In this document: positions 1 to 12,861 of the stretch, piece after piece
Position numbering within the stretch: the first letter of the stretch is position 1
Layout: each line of letters begins with the position of its first letter
From: Centropus unirufus
Lineage: Eukaryota; Chordata; Aves; Cuculiformes; Centropidae
Length of the DNA stretch: 64,000 nucleotides
Assembly (NCBI GenBank): GCA_013397695.1
Contig: VYZI01000261.1
Span: forward strand, 63,740-127,739
Direction of reading: 5' to 3'
The notes under the pieces: model-generated
What the model was told of the DNA's origin: nothing
The model's database searches: none
Seen by the model: the letters and a program-made list of their open reading frames with translations, nothing else
Position numbers and translations under genes: made by a program

Positions 1-3000
1 GTTTCCTAGTGTTTGGATAAATACTGTATGGTTAAGTTTGCTCTATGTTGCCCTTCGGTATCCCAAGCCAGTATCATGGTAATAGCATTACCTTCCTTGC
101 TGGTGCACTATATCCATTCCTTCAAAATGCTTTTTGACTTCCCTTGTTACTCCAGTCACTCTCTGGAAGCTGGCCAGATCAACGTCCACAAGCCAAGCAG
201 ATCAGACAGGATGAGGGAACAGAAAAGCTGTTTTCTCTGCAATCCTGAACTCTCAGGTAGGAGCTGCCAGGTCAGCAGCAGCTTCTCTGAGGAGGGCTCA
301 CAAATACAAATCAATTTGGGAAGGTGGAGCTGATGGCTGAAGGAGCGGGAAGAGGCCTAAAGGACAGATATAACTCACACCATTTCCCCCGTATAAAGAA
401 AAGGCAGTAACAAGTGAATTCACAACCTCTCTCTTCCTAATATTAGACCTTCTCTAGAAGACACAATATATTTTGGGGGTTTGTCTATTCTTTTTGTTCT
501 AGATTTATTTACGTCTTTCATCAAGTGAGTGTGAAGAACATATAAGAGCAACAAAAAGGCAATCTCAACAACATCCAGAAGAAAGGGAGGGAATTTCTTC
601 CTTCTGGACATTCTTCTTTAAGATCTCTCAGCTCCACCACCCTCCAACTTTGATTAGCTGTTCTCCCCCATATCTGAAATTATGTTAATTCATTGGCACG
701 GTTATTTTAGACATGATGAGTTTTGAAACTACAGTTTTAAAGCCAAGGACAATCCTACCAACTCATGCCCAGCAAGTCAGGAGTTGTCAAAATAAACATT
801 GCTGTTTTTCTGATCTGCCCCAAACTGCATCTTGATATGTTTGTTTCCTCTGTGCCGTGCAGGAGAGTAGAATTGGGGTTGTGGTCAATGGGCACGTGAA
901 CTTCCAAACCTCAGCTTTGTTTAAGCCTGTAGGGAAGAGAATGTGACCTTTACAAATCACTTGTGGCATGTTGCAGTTGGCTTTAAGCTTTGCATCAGTT
1001 TCCCCCATCCCAACTTGTTGTTCAGTCAGAGCTTGTCATGCACTCTGTGTGTAAGTGGTGAGCGTAGAAGTGTTGCTGTGTGTGCTCAGGACTGATCCAG
1101 GTGGACATCCCACCTGGAGATTTCACAGGCTGAAAAGCCAGTCAAACTGTCAAGACACTTGCTTGATGCAATGCACCCCATTTAAAAAAGTTTATGAAAG
1201 TTATTTTACCCATGTTTTCTTTCCTGCGGAATAGCTGTATTGTATTACATTGCTCTTTGTTTTTGGAGCCATGTTGCTTTGTACATTTTAGCATATTAAT
1301 GAATGGAACTCTTTAGGAACAGAGAGAAATCCATTTGCATATCTTTGAGGCAATTATCCAGAAGCTGTGAGATTCCTTGAGGTTTGTGCAGTGCAAAAAC
1401 TAAGAGGCAGCCTTTATGTGTACTCAAAATTAGGAAAATTTGAGTTCTAAGGGGTTTTATTATTATTGCTAAAATTCAGCAGATCTATGTCTTAGCAAAA
1501 AAGTTCATAAAATTTCTGGCCTTTCCTGGCAAAATAGCAGCCAGAACAGGAAGTGGTAATGAATCTTGGACGAGCCAGCAGTGCTCATGCCAGCGATGCT
1601 CATAGAAGTAACGGCTTGGAGGATTCAGAAACTGGTGGTTGATGAGGTTGACCACCTGGAACATGAGCTTGGATGAGGTTCCCAGCCTGGTGACAGGTGG
1701 TTTTCTTCCTGAGCATTAGCTCTGTCAGCACAAACCCATTAATCAGATTTAAATAAATGTCACTGTAAATACAGAATCTGGCCTGTATTTGCAAAGTGAT
1801 AAGCACCTCCATCCCTTTTTCAATGAAGATAGAGTTGCAGGTGGCCTGTCCTTTTGAGCATTTACTGCTATTCTGAGAAGAAGCAGAAAGAAACTGTAAG
1901 AGACTGTAAAATGCCTATGTTTTTCCTGAAGAATATTTGGCCTCATGAAAAGAAAGTTATAGCCTCTCCTCTCTTTGTTACCAGTGTTGAAAACTGGTAT
2001 GTAAATAGTAATTTCTCCAGGACAGGTTTGGGGAAATATTAAAATTAAAATGGTGCAGATAAAACAAGACACATTTTCTAGTAACATCCTCCCCATCTCT
2101 GAAAACCCCCCAACCACATAAAATCAACCCCGCAAAACCCAAAGAAGACCACGGTTGTTGGCTCATTGATGTAACAGTAAAAAAAAAAATCAGACCTTCT
2201 GAAAATTTCTTGTTATTTCCAGTACTGCTCTGTATTTCAGTTTTGTGGAGCACTGTGTTCTGGTGATGCCCTGCTGATGTGGTGAAAGTAACAATCAATC
2301 AATATTACCTATATAAGCCTCATCTTTTTAACCCGGATGTTCACATTTGCTGTCTTCTTGGTATTTGTTATAAAAACTGTCAATTTTCTTTTTAATGACT
2401 TGATAATTTTTTAAGTAGACAAATATATAAGGTTTCAAAATGCAAAAAGGACAGTTTTAAAAAAGAGAGAAGAATCTTCAAATGTCCGCATTGTTAATTA
2501 TTTTTAGTAGTAATAGCTCTAAGTTTTACTTGTACTGCAGTAGTGTCATGAACTGTAGAATTAGGTGCTGTGCAAACACTTGAATTTTCTTTAATGGATT
2601 TTGTGCTGGCAGAAAGAGTTGGACTGAAAGGCTTATGAATTCTTATTTATTATTTTTTTGTCTTTGATAGTGCCCTGGTATCTGTCTGAGATTTGGCTTT
2701 TATTGTGATAGATGTTGTACATGTACTCAATTATCTCAGTTGTGGAAGGCACTTTAATGCATGCTTGCCTTTAAAAGGCAGCTGAAACACTTGTCATGGT
2801 AAAGAGCATTTTTGCAGAGCAGAGAACAATCCGCATCGCACAGAGTATATAAAGCACATATTTCTTGCGAAGCCACACTTTAAAGATGCAGCAGAGATAT
2901 CGAAGTGGGCTGCTATGTCTACATGCTGCTGAAGACATGGGCTATTCGCCCAGATGCTGGAAGCAGCGCAGCCATGTTAGTGAGAAGCTCTTATCACACT

Positions 3001-3299
3001 AATTTGCAGGTGGTCCATGGAGCTGCCTAGCTTGGGGAGACCTCCAAGCTGGTGAGACCACATAGCTGCTAAGCCTCAGCTCAGTGAGGCCCTGAATAAA
3101 GAATTTCCTTGGCTCTTTCTAGCACAAAAAAGATCTACTCTTCCAACTTAAGGCTAAATTCCTGCTAATTGTCGATGAGCTGGGCTGCTACACCTGTACA
3201 AAACCCCAATGGAGTTCACAGCCTCTGTGCTGCCACGTGAAAAAGCAAGTGTTCTATTGGTGACCCCCAAAATGCAGGGGAAAATGAAGCACACTTTGT
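1..3299. other. No gene seen; single-copy-like DNA
   Basis: AT-rich sequence with no recognisable coding exon. Open frames on both strands are short (122 codons at most), overlap each other in different frames and match no domain I know. Small items: a perfect 9-bp inverted repeat with a 5-nt loop at 1096-1118 that carries a CAGGTG/CACCTG E-box pair, and a TATATAAA at 2846-2853 followed about 245 bases later by AATAAA at 3095-3100. Neither is tied to a gene. Confidence 0.6.
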
Positions 3300-3445
3300 T
3301 CTCCATTTTATGGAGACCATCATTTGGGCTTTAGTAATGCACTAAGTGGCTTGCCCAGGGTCACAGAAGGTTACAGGACACAGACAAAGATGGATGATAC
3401 ACACAACCATGTTTCTGACCCAGTCAGTAGCTGATTCCAGGCTCC
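3300..3445 (-). repeat. MIR-type SINE fragment (antisense)
   Basis: Read on the plus strand, this is the reverse complement of a MIR core. A 'ctccattttatgg' block is followed by 'ggcttgcccagggtcacag', the hallmark antisense MIR string (usual form 'acttgcccaaggtcacac'), and then by a diverged part ending near 'gattccaggctcc'. MIR is an ancient tRNA-derived SINE of amniotes that has long been inactive, so heavy divergence is expected. The outer limits are soft. The call rests on remembered consensus, not on a search. Confidence 0.55.
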
Positions 3446-4319
3446 TACGTTTGTAACACAGCGCCTAGCACGGGATTTGATTTGTGTAGAATCCCTCTGG
3501 GATGGATGGATTAACACAGTCTAATTGTTTCTTTTCTGCCCTCTACTAAGTTTGTCAGCAGTGTTGGCCTAAGATGCTGTTGAGAACAAAAGCGAGCAAA
3601 GGAACTGAGGCGCTTCTGATTTTAGTAATATGCATTTTATCCCCTTCTCGCTATCTAGTCTTGAGCACTATGCTCTCAAATTTATTTTCTCTTTAGTTTT
3701 CTTACATTAACTGTAAATCTCAGGCAGAATCCCACACATACTAACTCTTTAGTTGGATGCAGCATGCCCAGACAAAGCATATTGCACTTTTTTTTTCATA
3801 AGTCACGCGCAGTGCTCATGTAGGCTCACATTTAAGCCTCTCTGTCTCATGATGCATTGTGCTGCCTCTAAAGACCAAGTGAGCAGTAACTTTCATTAAA
3901 AAAAAAATCATAAAAGTATTTTACTACTTGGACTTAGTGCAAATGCACAACTGACTCATTGGCTCGATAGATGTAATTGCTCTCAAGAAGCCTTTATGGT
4001 CTATTGTTTCAATTATAAGTGAATTACATAGTCCCCAAGTACTTACTCACTCTGCTTTCAAGGAGAGTGAAAAGACCAAGTCAAAGCAGGAAATTAGACA
4101 AAAAGGACATCGTTTTATTGAAAGTCCTCACCTTCTGAGTGAGGAAGAGAAACACATCAAGCACAGTCCAAGGCATTCATGAATGTTACATTAATATTTT
4201 ATCTGTCTGGAACCATTACAAGCCATAAATTGTAGAAATTCAGATGCTGAGAGGAAGGCAAAAATCAAGCATAGTATACACACAGAAAAGACAAACTACA
4301 TGAGGGACGAGGCAAGGAA
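3446..4319. other. No gene seen; single-copy-like DNA
   Basis: AT-rich sequence running up to the first assembly gap. It has no repeat, exon or RNA gene that I can recognise and contains two short A/T homopolymer runs (near 3790 and 3900). Confidence 0.5.
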
Positions 4320-4394
4320 NNNNNNNNNNNNNNNNNNNNNNNNNNNNNNNNNNNNNNNNNNNNNNNNNNNNNNNNNNNNNNNNNNNNNNNNNNN
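4320..4394. other. Assembly gap (75 N)
   Basis: Seventy-five undetermined bases. The flanks ('gaggcaaggaa' to the left, 'aataaaatactc' to the right) are not simple repeats, so the gap content cannot be guessed. Any open frame crossing it is meaningless. Confidence 0.98.
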
Positions 4395-5272
4395 AATAAA
4401 ATACTCTTCCTTCCAATAACAAGTGATTGGGCAAGGCGAAAAGGAGCAAACCACAAGGATCGGGATTAGAACGCAGAGAAGCTGAACTGTATTTTAAAGG
4501 ACAACCTGCTTCTGAGATCTGTAGCTTCCAATACTTGGCATTCACTGTTGGAAATTGTGACATTCTTCAAGAAACTGTAGCAAATGCTAAAATTAGGTAG
4601 AAGAAGCAAAAATATGACATTACTTTGCAAAATAAGACCTTCAGGTAACAGTCCTCCCAAAACAAAGGGCAAGATATGACAATGCTTTAGTGACAACTTT
4701 GACTGAATTTGTCCTAAATAAGAGAATGGAAAGAGTCAACAATGTTAGGAAAATGCACCAACAATAAGCAAAGATATTCAGCATATTTCCCCTGTGAAGT
4801 CTCTGAGAAGGGAAAGTGCTATAATAATTCCAAATTTAATCATAAAAATATTGATGCTTTAACCTATATTTCATCAATAAAAATTAATTTATAAACTAGA
4901 ACAGGAATGCTTAAACAAATCCCTTGGTATTTTGGATCAAAAAGACCTTCCCATTTAATTTTCTAGGAGGAGATCAGCAGCTTTGTTCCAGTGTGCAGGG
5001 CCTTCTGAAAAATCTTGGATGCCACTGGGATCAAGAATATAATATCAGTGGAAACAGTGTTCAGATACAGGAGAGCTGTGTGTACTGCCAATATTACCCA
5101 GCCACAAAACAGAAAAAAAAGAAAGACAAGATGGTTTCTGGTGTTCCTGAAAGGTGGTCCATAACTCCTTAAGAAAGGAGTGAAGTATCTGTTTTCTTGT
5201 CATTTGGTGACTGGTTTGGAGCCTCTGCACTTTGGTTGTGATCTGTGTTGGGGTGCTTGAATTGTGGACATG
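4395..5272. other. No gene seen; single-copy-like DNA
   Basis: AT-rich sequence up to the first CR1 copy. The longest open frames are about 80-95 codons on opposite strands around 4924-5332. They lack known domains and partly run into the CR1 that follows. Confidence 0.5.
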
Positions 5273-5592
5273 ACTGCCTACAACTACTTGAAAGGAGATT
5301 GTAGAGAGGAGTGTGCTGGTCTCTTCTCCCAAGTGGCAAGTGGTAGGACATGGGGAATGACCTCAAGCTGTGCCGGGGGAAGTTTGGATTGGACATTAGG
5401 AAAAAAAATTCTTCACGGAAAGGGTCGTCAGGCACTGTCAGAGGCTGCCCAGGCTGGTGGTTGAGTCACCATCCCTGGATATATTTGAAAGTAGCGTAGA
5501 TGAGGTACTTACGGGTATGGTTTAGTGGCAGATAGGTACAGTTGGACTCAATGATCTTGGAGGTCTTTTCCAACCTAGTGATTCTATGATTC
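5273..5592 (+). mobile_element. CR1 LINE, 5'-truncated 3' end (copy A)
   Basis: This is the last ~320 bp of a CR1 non-LTR retrotransposon. It starts at 'ctacaactacttgaaagg', a well-known stretch near the end of CR1 ORF2. It continues through 'gaatgacctcaagctg', 'ggattggacattagg' and 'gagtcaccatccctgg', and ends in 'aggtcttttccaacctag' plus 'tgattctatgattc', the short terminal repeat typical of CR1. Severe 5' truncation is normal for CR1, whose reverse transcription starts at the 3' end and usually stops early. Several substitutions break the reading frame. The subfamily carries 'ggtttagtggcagatagg', unlike the adjacent copy B. Confidence 0.93.
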
Positions 5593-5611
5593 GGGAGGAA
5601 GTTGCCAGTAG

Positions 5612-5947
5612 CTGAAGGGAGCCTCCAGGTAAGCTGGGAAAGGACTTTTTACCAGGGTGTGTAGTGATAGGACAAGGTGGAAAAGCTATAAATTGGAGAG
5701 GGAAAGATTTAGCCTAGACATTGGGAAGAAATTCTTTGCTATGAGGCTGGTGAGGCACTGGAATGGGATGTCCAAGGAGGTTGTGGATGCCACTTCCCTG
5801 GAGATGTTCAAGGCCAGGTTTGATGGGGCCTTGAGCAGCCTGGTCTAGTGGGAGGTGTCCCTGCGCATGGCAGGGGTGTTGGAACTAGGTGCACTAGGTG
5901 AACTTTAAGGTCACTTCCAACCCAAAGTATTCTATGATTCTATGATA
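5612..5947 (+). mobile_element. CR1 LINE, 5'-truncated 3' end (copy B)
   Basis: A second CR1 3' end, same strand, 19 bases after copy A. It begins near 'ctgaagggagcctccagg', passes through 'gtgtagtgataggacaagg' and ends with 'aaggtcacttccaaccc' and 'attctatgattctatga'. An open frame from 5657 to 5848 keeps the carboxyl end of the CR1 ORF2 protein: 'RLVRHWNGMSKEVVDA' followed by 'RFDGALSSLV' and the natural stop. The tail motif 'gtgggaggtgtccctgc' places it in a different subfamily from copy A, so the pair is two insertions and not a tandem duplication. Confidence 0.94.
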
Positions 5948-8900
5948 AGTTCCTTGTGAAAGTTTTCTATGCAAAGAGAAAGGATTGAGACAAGTCATGG
6001 AAGAGATTAGAGGAAAGTAAGGGTAGAAAACACGGGGTCCAGAGAAGGATTCAAGGATGAGGGAAGGCTGTACAGACAACTCAGATTTTGAAAACTCCTG
6101 CTGAACAGGAAAGCCAGGAGGACAGAGCTGCTCTGGCTGACCAGCTACACAAGTGTAAAATTCACACAAAGAGACCAACCCCAGAAGGAAAAAATGGATG
6201 GACAAACAGATTTGGTGCTCAAAAGGGTGATGAAGAGAACTGAACAATGACAAAGCACACTGTGCCCTATTAAAAGAGAAGAAGCATCAACCCTAATGAG
6301 ATACTGAGACCTAGAGTGAAGACTAGTGATGATGGTGCCGAGCTGATGTATCTAAACCACACAGAATGCTGAAATTCAGATTTGTGGTGGGCAGGACTCC
6401 TGTATCAGCTATACCCTGTCTAACAAACTAAGTGTGCAAGGTCATCCTTTATCTGTAGCATCTCATGGTAGAATTAATTTAGGGAATTATCTAGGACAGG
6501 TACATTGTTTCCTTTAGTCAATAGAAGAAAATCTATGCTTATCTAGCGGTTCTTTAACCTGAATTCTGGTTCAAGTGGCATGCCTCAAAGGCTTTTTTTC
6601 ATTGTTTTTAATTTTCCACTTCTTCAGCAGGGTTCTTTATCTTGTTTGATCACCACATGACCTTTTTTTCTCCTTTCAAAGTTTTCACTAAAAGCAAGGA
6701 TTCCCATAACCTTCCTCCCAGCTGGCATATCCATACTCCAGCTCTGGGCTCTGCAGGGTTTGCAGCAAGCTGTGTCACCTGTGAAGGGATGGGGTCAGTA
6801 CTTCATCCTAGGAGAAAGAGCAGTGTATCCTAAATTAAGGTATTTCTGTTTACTTATGGGAGCTAGACCTAAGACACCGCATTTTCCATTCAATTTCCTA
6901 GAGAACTGGCCAGATATTTGCCTTCTCCTTGTGCAAGTCTGCATGGGCTCCATTTTTCAATTGTTCAACGGCCCTGTTTGCACCTCTCTTCCATAGACTG
7001 GCCCAGCCAGGCATTGCTTGTGAGCAACTGGAGAGCTCTTCCCTGACCTGTGTCTCACAGCACCCCAAATGCATCTCATCTTCCTAATGGGATCAAGCAT
7101 GAACATGCAACATCTTCCCACCCCACCACCCCTCCTGCTCATGGAAGGAAATCTGCATGTGTGGGCCAGTGGGGCACCAAGAGAGCGCTCATGTTGCACA
7201 TCTGAGGACCAGAGCTGCAGCTGGAGCTACAAAATTCCTCCCACTGTTCTTTTGAAATTCCCACCATACAAGCTGGTGCCCAGATAGCAACAACCACCTG
7301 CCCTTTCCACCAGTGTGTTGTGACACAGTATAAGACACCCAAGACTAATTTGGGGATGGCAGTGGGAGTGTATGTTTTTTTCAGGCATTATTTCCTGGAA
7401 TAAGTAGGTAGACTAAGCCAGTGTAGATAGTTTTCGGATGACAGCTGGGAAATATGCAAATTGTAAAAGAGAATAAAATCAGATCCAAGCAAGTTTGTAA
7501 GGGAATAATGAGATACAGAATAATTCTTTGTAAAAATGGCATAATAATAATAATAAAAACATAATTTAAAGCATAAATTACTCTAAATAAAACTATTATT
7601 CTAAATACAGTTTTGAATACTAGTACTAAATAACTGCATAAAATGGCATGAGAGTGACAGCTGGGCTTTAGAGCCAGCATAACAGGAAGAAGATTTTCAG
7701 AGTGACTTTGGATAAATAAAAGGGATATGAATAAAGATCTCTTACTTCTACCTGACCCTAGAATAATTTCCTATCCTCACATTTCCCAGACTTTTGGATA
7801 AAATACAACATGAAATTGTCCAGATCACTCGATCTCTAAGTGGTGGATTATTCTCTGTTACACCACTGGGCTGTGCTATTACTCTACATTTTAAGGTTTC
7901 ATTACTCATACCATTTTTCAGTATGTTAAGAAGAATGACTACTGCTAGTGGCAGATTTAAATTATACAATATCATAAGAATCTGGTTGATAATTAATGCT
8001 ACAGAAGAAAATAATAAGTTGAATTTTATCTCAGTTGCAATTTTTGTTTTCTTCTTGTAAATGTATACAGTAAACCAATTTCTATTGGACCAAATAGTTT
8101 TAAGGCGCATTAAAAGTATCTAGTGATGCATATTATTTGTAACGGAATACTGCAGTCCAACTACCAGCTTCTTTTCAACCAGGTGATTTATTCTCTATAG
8201 GTAAATGGAAAATTGAATCCAAGTAAAAAAAATAAAGAGGGCATAGGTACAGTCGATATTTTTCCCCATTTTTTCAGCATTACCTCTTGCAAGTGATCCG
8301 TATCAGTGAGCATCCAGGTTCATCTCGGTATTGCATGAGATTGGTTTTTAAAGGTGTTGCTCCAGAAATGTATGCAGCAGTCAATATACTAAAATATTAA
8401 TAAAATTCTAACTGGATTAAAAAAACCAAGCAAGTGAAAGTAACCCACTCCTCTCTGACAGACTGGTTGGTTCTTTTGATGTTCATGGTTGTTCTGTGTA
8501 TTGCTTTTTTATTTTATTTTATTTATTTTCAGTGGTCAAACTGCAGTGCAAGGTAATAAAGATTCTTTGCCTTTATTCACCGGTCTTTAACCCGTGTCAG
8601 CCACTGAGCCCAGATTGTATTCCAGAATAAAATCCTGTAAATTCTGTGTATGATTTACAAGAAAGTATGATTTATTTGCCAATGTATTTTCTCTTTCTCC
8701 TCTTTCTCAAGTTATCCACAATTTAAAAATACTTAGGAAGTCTTCTTATTAGACCCATATAATGCAGCAAATCAGCTTGACTGTGGCAGCATTAAATCAG
8801 GAAATACACTTCACGTTCTTGAAATATGGCTTCGAGGAGCGTAATGCCTCTGGGATTATTCTGTGTGTTTTATATTGTGACAATGCTACTAATCATGGAC

Positions 8901-11900
8901 CAAGATCCTGTCATGCAAAGTACTGTAAAACACAAAACCAGACAGTAACGGCTGAGATCTTGTAATATCTAAGTAGTTAGCTCGGGCAATTTGTGCTGTG
9001 ATTAGTATGTCTGCTACAGGGTATTCAGATCAAGAAATTCAATGGCTTAGGCATTATCTTGAGTGAGGTCCAAATAGGACTGGCTGAAAAAAGTGCCTAA
9101 GCGCTTTTCCAATCTGGCAGCTGGTCCAGGGCTGTTAAAATGTGAAAATGTCCTGGTGGTCTCTGCAGCGTGTGGTGTGATCTTGGAGCAGACCTCACCC
9201 GACACACGTTCACCCCAGCTGGTGGTGTCTTGGGAGGTCACAGACTCCATGGCCAAGGAATGACCCATGCAGAATTTCTGCCTGATCTGATTTAAGGCAT
9301 GACAGGGGAATAGTGCTTGAGAACTTGTTTTTGTGCTGACCGGGCTGCTGAGGTCATGCAGCCACTTGAGGTTGCAGGATCGTCAATGTATTATCTCTCA
9401 GGAACATTACATTTGCTGTAATATCTGGCAAATGGCTTTAATTTTAATGCACAGCTTGATCTATAATTAGTTAACAAGTCTCTTTTGAGCCAGCTATGAC
9501 AATGATTACTAATTTTTAGCAGCATATTTATAGAACTGGTCACTAAGATAGATGTAGTTCCTCATATTTTACTGCTGTCCTGGAGCATGTAATTATTTTA
9601 CTGGATCGAGAGACACAGCTGAAAATAATTCTCCAAATATATTATTAATAACACAATAATCATTAAAGTAAATTTTAAGAATAACTCACCTTTTCCATTA
9701 GGAACATTTATTTACTGTTTACATTATTCAGGGTCTGGACAGTGGAGTATGGTAATCAGAGTTCTCTTTATAGTTATTTTCATATTCCGGTTCTATTATA
9801 ATCAGACTGCAAACATACCTTTTAGAGGCAAACAAATCACTGTTTTCACTGTGCTTTTGACTTTTCATTTAATCAAATATTTCTAGCTATTTTACGTAGG
9901 CTTGATTTTGATCTCTGGTGCCAAATCTGTCCGGGTAGAATAGTGATTTGATGTCTTTTGGAGACACTTGTTTTGATGTGTCTTTGGAGCCCTGGAGGAG
10001 AGGGCTTGCCTCTGGGAGCAGATGCAGCGGATGGAAGGGAGTGTGTTTTTCTCCTGGGGGTAGATGCATCCTGGTGCAGGTCAGTTTGTGGAACATCTCT
10101 CCCTGCAGGGTTAGCTCCTTGCCCTCTGAAAGGGACTTTAGCATCCTTCGCGCACAGATATTCACTTTCACAGTCTAACAAGATTTCTAGAGGGTCAACC
10201 GAACTCACCCGGGGGACATGACTCCTGGAAGTGCATCACCATGAGCTGCTGATGGGAAAGAGGCTTATTATCGAAATGCCTCTCTCTTCGAGAACAGTAA
10301 AAAGCCTGATTTCCTGCTTTTAATCCTTTTTCACCCTTTCCTGAGAATAAATTAGATATTTCAGTGCCACAGGGTCTTCCAGCAGGGACTGTTCCTGCCA
10401 CCTGAATGAACACTAGCTACTTTCAGCCTTTGGGTTGCCTTTTTGCCATGGTTCCCCTTCCCTTCTCTATTGGTGGCTGTGGGAATGCTGCTGTCATCCT
10501 CCCAGATGTGGTCTTGCCCTGCAGAGGCATCTATTCCTTCTGTGGTGCCACTTGGTGATAAAGTTTGGCCTATCTCAGTGAATCGACAGATGCCAGATGA
10601 TCTACTGATTCCCTAGGAATAAATACCCTGGACAATGGTGTAGCAGAAGGTGATAAAATAAACTTCTCCTGTATGCCGATTTCATGGATACCCTTAAAGA
10701 TATTGCAGTGAGGGGCAGGAAAAAACCCCTCAAGGTATTGTTTTTATGCAACACATCAGATGGGTGCTATTTAGCTTGCAACTTTTATTCCCAGTGTTTT
10801 TCAATGTCCTTGCCCAACAAGTGTAAACTTCTCCTCTCTTAAGCCAGCCTTAAAAAGGTAATTCTAACTGGGAAACAAACTTGAGTAACTCTGATAAACA
10901 GAGCCTGTGTCAGTGCATTTTGTGAAGAATACACAACGTGAGTCAGACAGCTGGAAGTGCAGGAGGGCCAAGTACAGGCATAGATGTTGGATGCTTAAAA
11001 GAGGACGTCACTGTCAGAGATTCTCCACTTTAAATTGCAGTCATCATCTGGAAAGTGTAAAAGTGACATCCTAGTATACCACGTTTATTCCTCCTCCACA
11101 ATTTCTATTCCAAATTCACTCAGTCTTCAAGTCAATACCATGTTTTTCTCTCTGACTGCCAGCACAGCTAGCTTAGCCTGCTACATGAGAATCAAGCTGT
11201 GTTCTTTCTGCTTATTAAAACATTGCCAACTGCAACGCTTCTGGAATCAGGCATTAACTGGCAATACTATGGGACAGGCAGGAGAGCTGAGCGCGACATG
11301 GCTAGCACATCCCAAGCTACAGGAAAGAGAAAGAGAGAGGATAAAACCCCACAGAAGATCCTTAAACTCAGTACACATGCCTCAGGAGACCCAGAGAGTA
11401 CACACAGTAATAGCACTGACCATCAAGGCCCTTTATGATGGAGCAGCTAAATAAGGAGCAAAAGAGCCCCTTACTCAAGTCTCAGCTGTGCCAGATCTCC
11501 AAAAGATCCATTATGAAATCGGTAAAGAAAACATACAGCTAGGATTTATTTACTGTTGAGTTTCTCTGTCATCTCTAAATGGCAGCGCCTTCCGTAGTAG
11601 GTGAACCTGGCCAAGGTGCACTTACTCCCTTTTTTACATTGTATGTGTTTAATTGCTGAGATAGCTTAAACTACCTTCACAAAGCAAAAAAGATTTCTGG
11701 GTAAATGGAGGAAATGAGAGAGGATGGGCAAACAAAACATTTAAATAGTTCGGAACTTGTGTAGTTTGCTGAAGATCATCACAAAGTCCACATGCTTGCC
11801 TGGCGCTTTGCCAAAGTGTATGAGCTCCTAGTGTCTGCAAATGCAGACTGGAGCTCTCAGGAGGTCTCTCAGGCACTGGTGCTGCTCAGCCCATCTGGAA

Positions 11901-12515
11901 ACACTGCTGGCTTGAGTCATCACTGCTTTGAATCCCATGTAACCACTTATTTCTGAAAAGACTGAGAGCAAAGAAGGTGCAAAAAGCTAGAGGATTACAG
12001 CGTTTCAGCACACTCTTGCACACACAGGCACAGAAATGGATAATGAACTGTTCAGAGCTGCTCATTCTGGTTCTCATCCCGGCAGCTTTACTGATGTCTA
12101 GAAAGCACCTGCCTTCCTCAAGGGCAATACAGCTACTGAAGACAGCAGGGGAGCTCCCCTAGACAACTTTCTTGGTTTAAGACCAAAATATGCAGGACTA
12201 GTGAGCCTTTTGGGATCTTAATTTCTCCGAGTTGAAGACCGCACAGCTAACAGATCCAACATCTGGGAAATTATAGTCTTATAATCTGATAACTATAAAT
12301 TATCTGCCACTTTGGTGCTCTCCAAAGGAAGGTCGGGGTTTGCACAGAAAGGGTGTGGTGCTTGACCTGTCATTGTGAACCTACCAACTGTGTCATCACG
12401 CAACTGAGTGCAGAGGTCAGTTACTGCAGTGTCTGTCTTTGGGCCAAACTTGAAAGGTTAATGGGGCTTAACCAGTAACCATGCACCAGCTGAGATCCAC
12501 TAGGTATCCGAGTGC
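5948..12515. other. No gene seen; single-copy-like DNA
   Basis: No recognisable repeat or exon. The longest frame (11035-11454, plus, 139 codons) overlaps a second frame of 79 codons and contains low-complexity 'RERERER'-like sequence from a purine run; I do not regard it as a gene. A short (TTTTA)n run lies at 8505-8529. A slightly GC-richer patch spans about 9960-10170. An AT-rich block at 9410-9680 holds many TAAT cores and could be a conserved regulatory element. Confidence 0.5.
9410..9680. promoter_or_regulatory. Candidate conserved non-coding element (TAAT-rich)
   Basis: The block contains repeated homeodomain-type cores: 'ggctttaattttaatgc', 'tataattagttaac', 'gattactaattttt' and 'gtaattatttt' within 270 bp. 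It has few simple-sequence runs. This composition is common in vertebrate developmental enhancers, but also in plain AT-rich DNA. There is no gene here to connect it with, so the call is an inference only. Confidence 0.18.
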
Positions 12516-12781
12516 CGGAATCACAGAATGGGTGATGTTGGGTCAGACCTCTAGAGGTCATCTAGTCCAACCCCCCTGCTCAGATAGGTCCATTTGAAGC
12601 CAGTTACCCAGGTCCATGTCCAGATAGCTTTTAAATATCTCCAGGGATGGAGACTTCATAATGTCACTGGGCTGCCTGTGCCAGTGCTCAGTCACCATTA
12701 TAAAAAAAAATGTGTTTTCTGATGTTCAGAGGGAACCTCCTGTGTTTCAGTTCATGCCCATTGTGTTTGCTCCTGTCAGCT
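12516..12781 (-). mobile_element. CR1 LINE 3' fragment (copy C)
   Basis: On the plus strand this reads as the reverse complement of a CR1 3' end: 'gaatcacagaatggg' (relic of the terminal repeat), then 'gaggtcatctagtccaac', 'aaatatctccagggatgg', 'gggctgcctgtgccagtg' and 'cctcctgtgtttcagttc'. The reading direction is therefore minus. The terminal repeat is damaged (one recognisable unit) and a run of A near 12700 replaces part of the element. Only the last ~265 bp of CR1 are present, with no usable frame. Confidence 0.9.
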
Positions 12782-12861
12782 AAAGAGATTGTAGGTAAAA
12801 GCCTGCAGTGAACTAAGTTGATGGGAGCTAATTCAAGCATTTCACTCTAGTGTACAAACAA

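Noticed and set aside
4240..4563. Frame running across the first N gap
   Set aside because: Twenty-six residues come from undetermined bases; nothing can be inferred.
11035..11454. Longest open frame outside repeats (139 codons, plus)
   Set aside because: Overlaps a second open frame, includes a low-complexity arginine/glutamate run from a GA-rich tract, has no known domain and no splice or promoter context. A frame this long is expected by chance in 64 kb.
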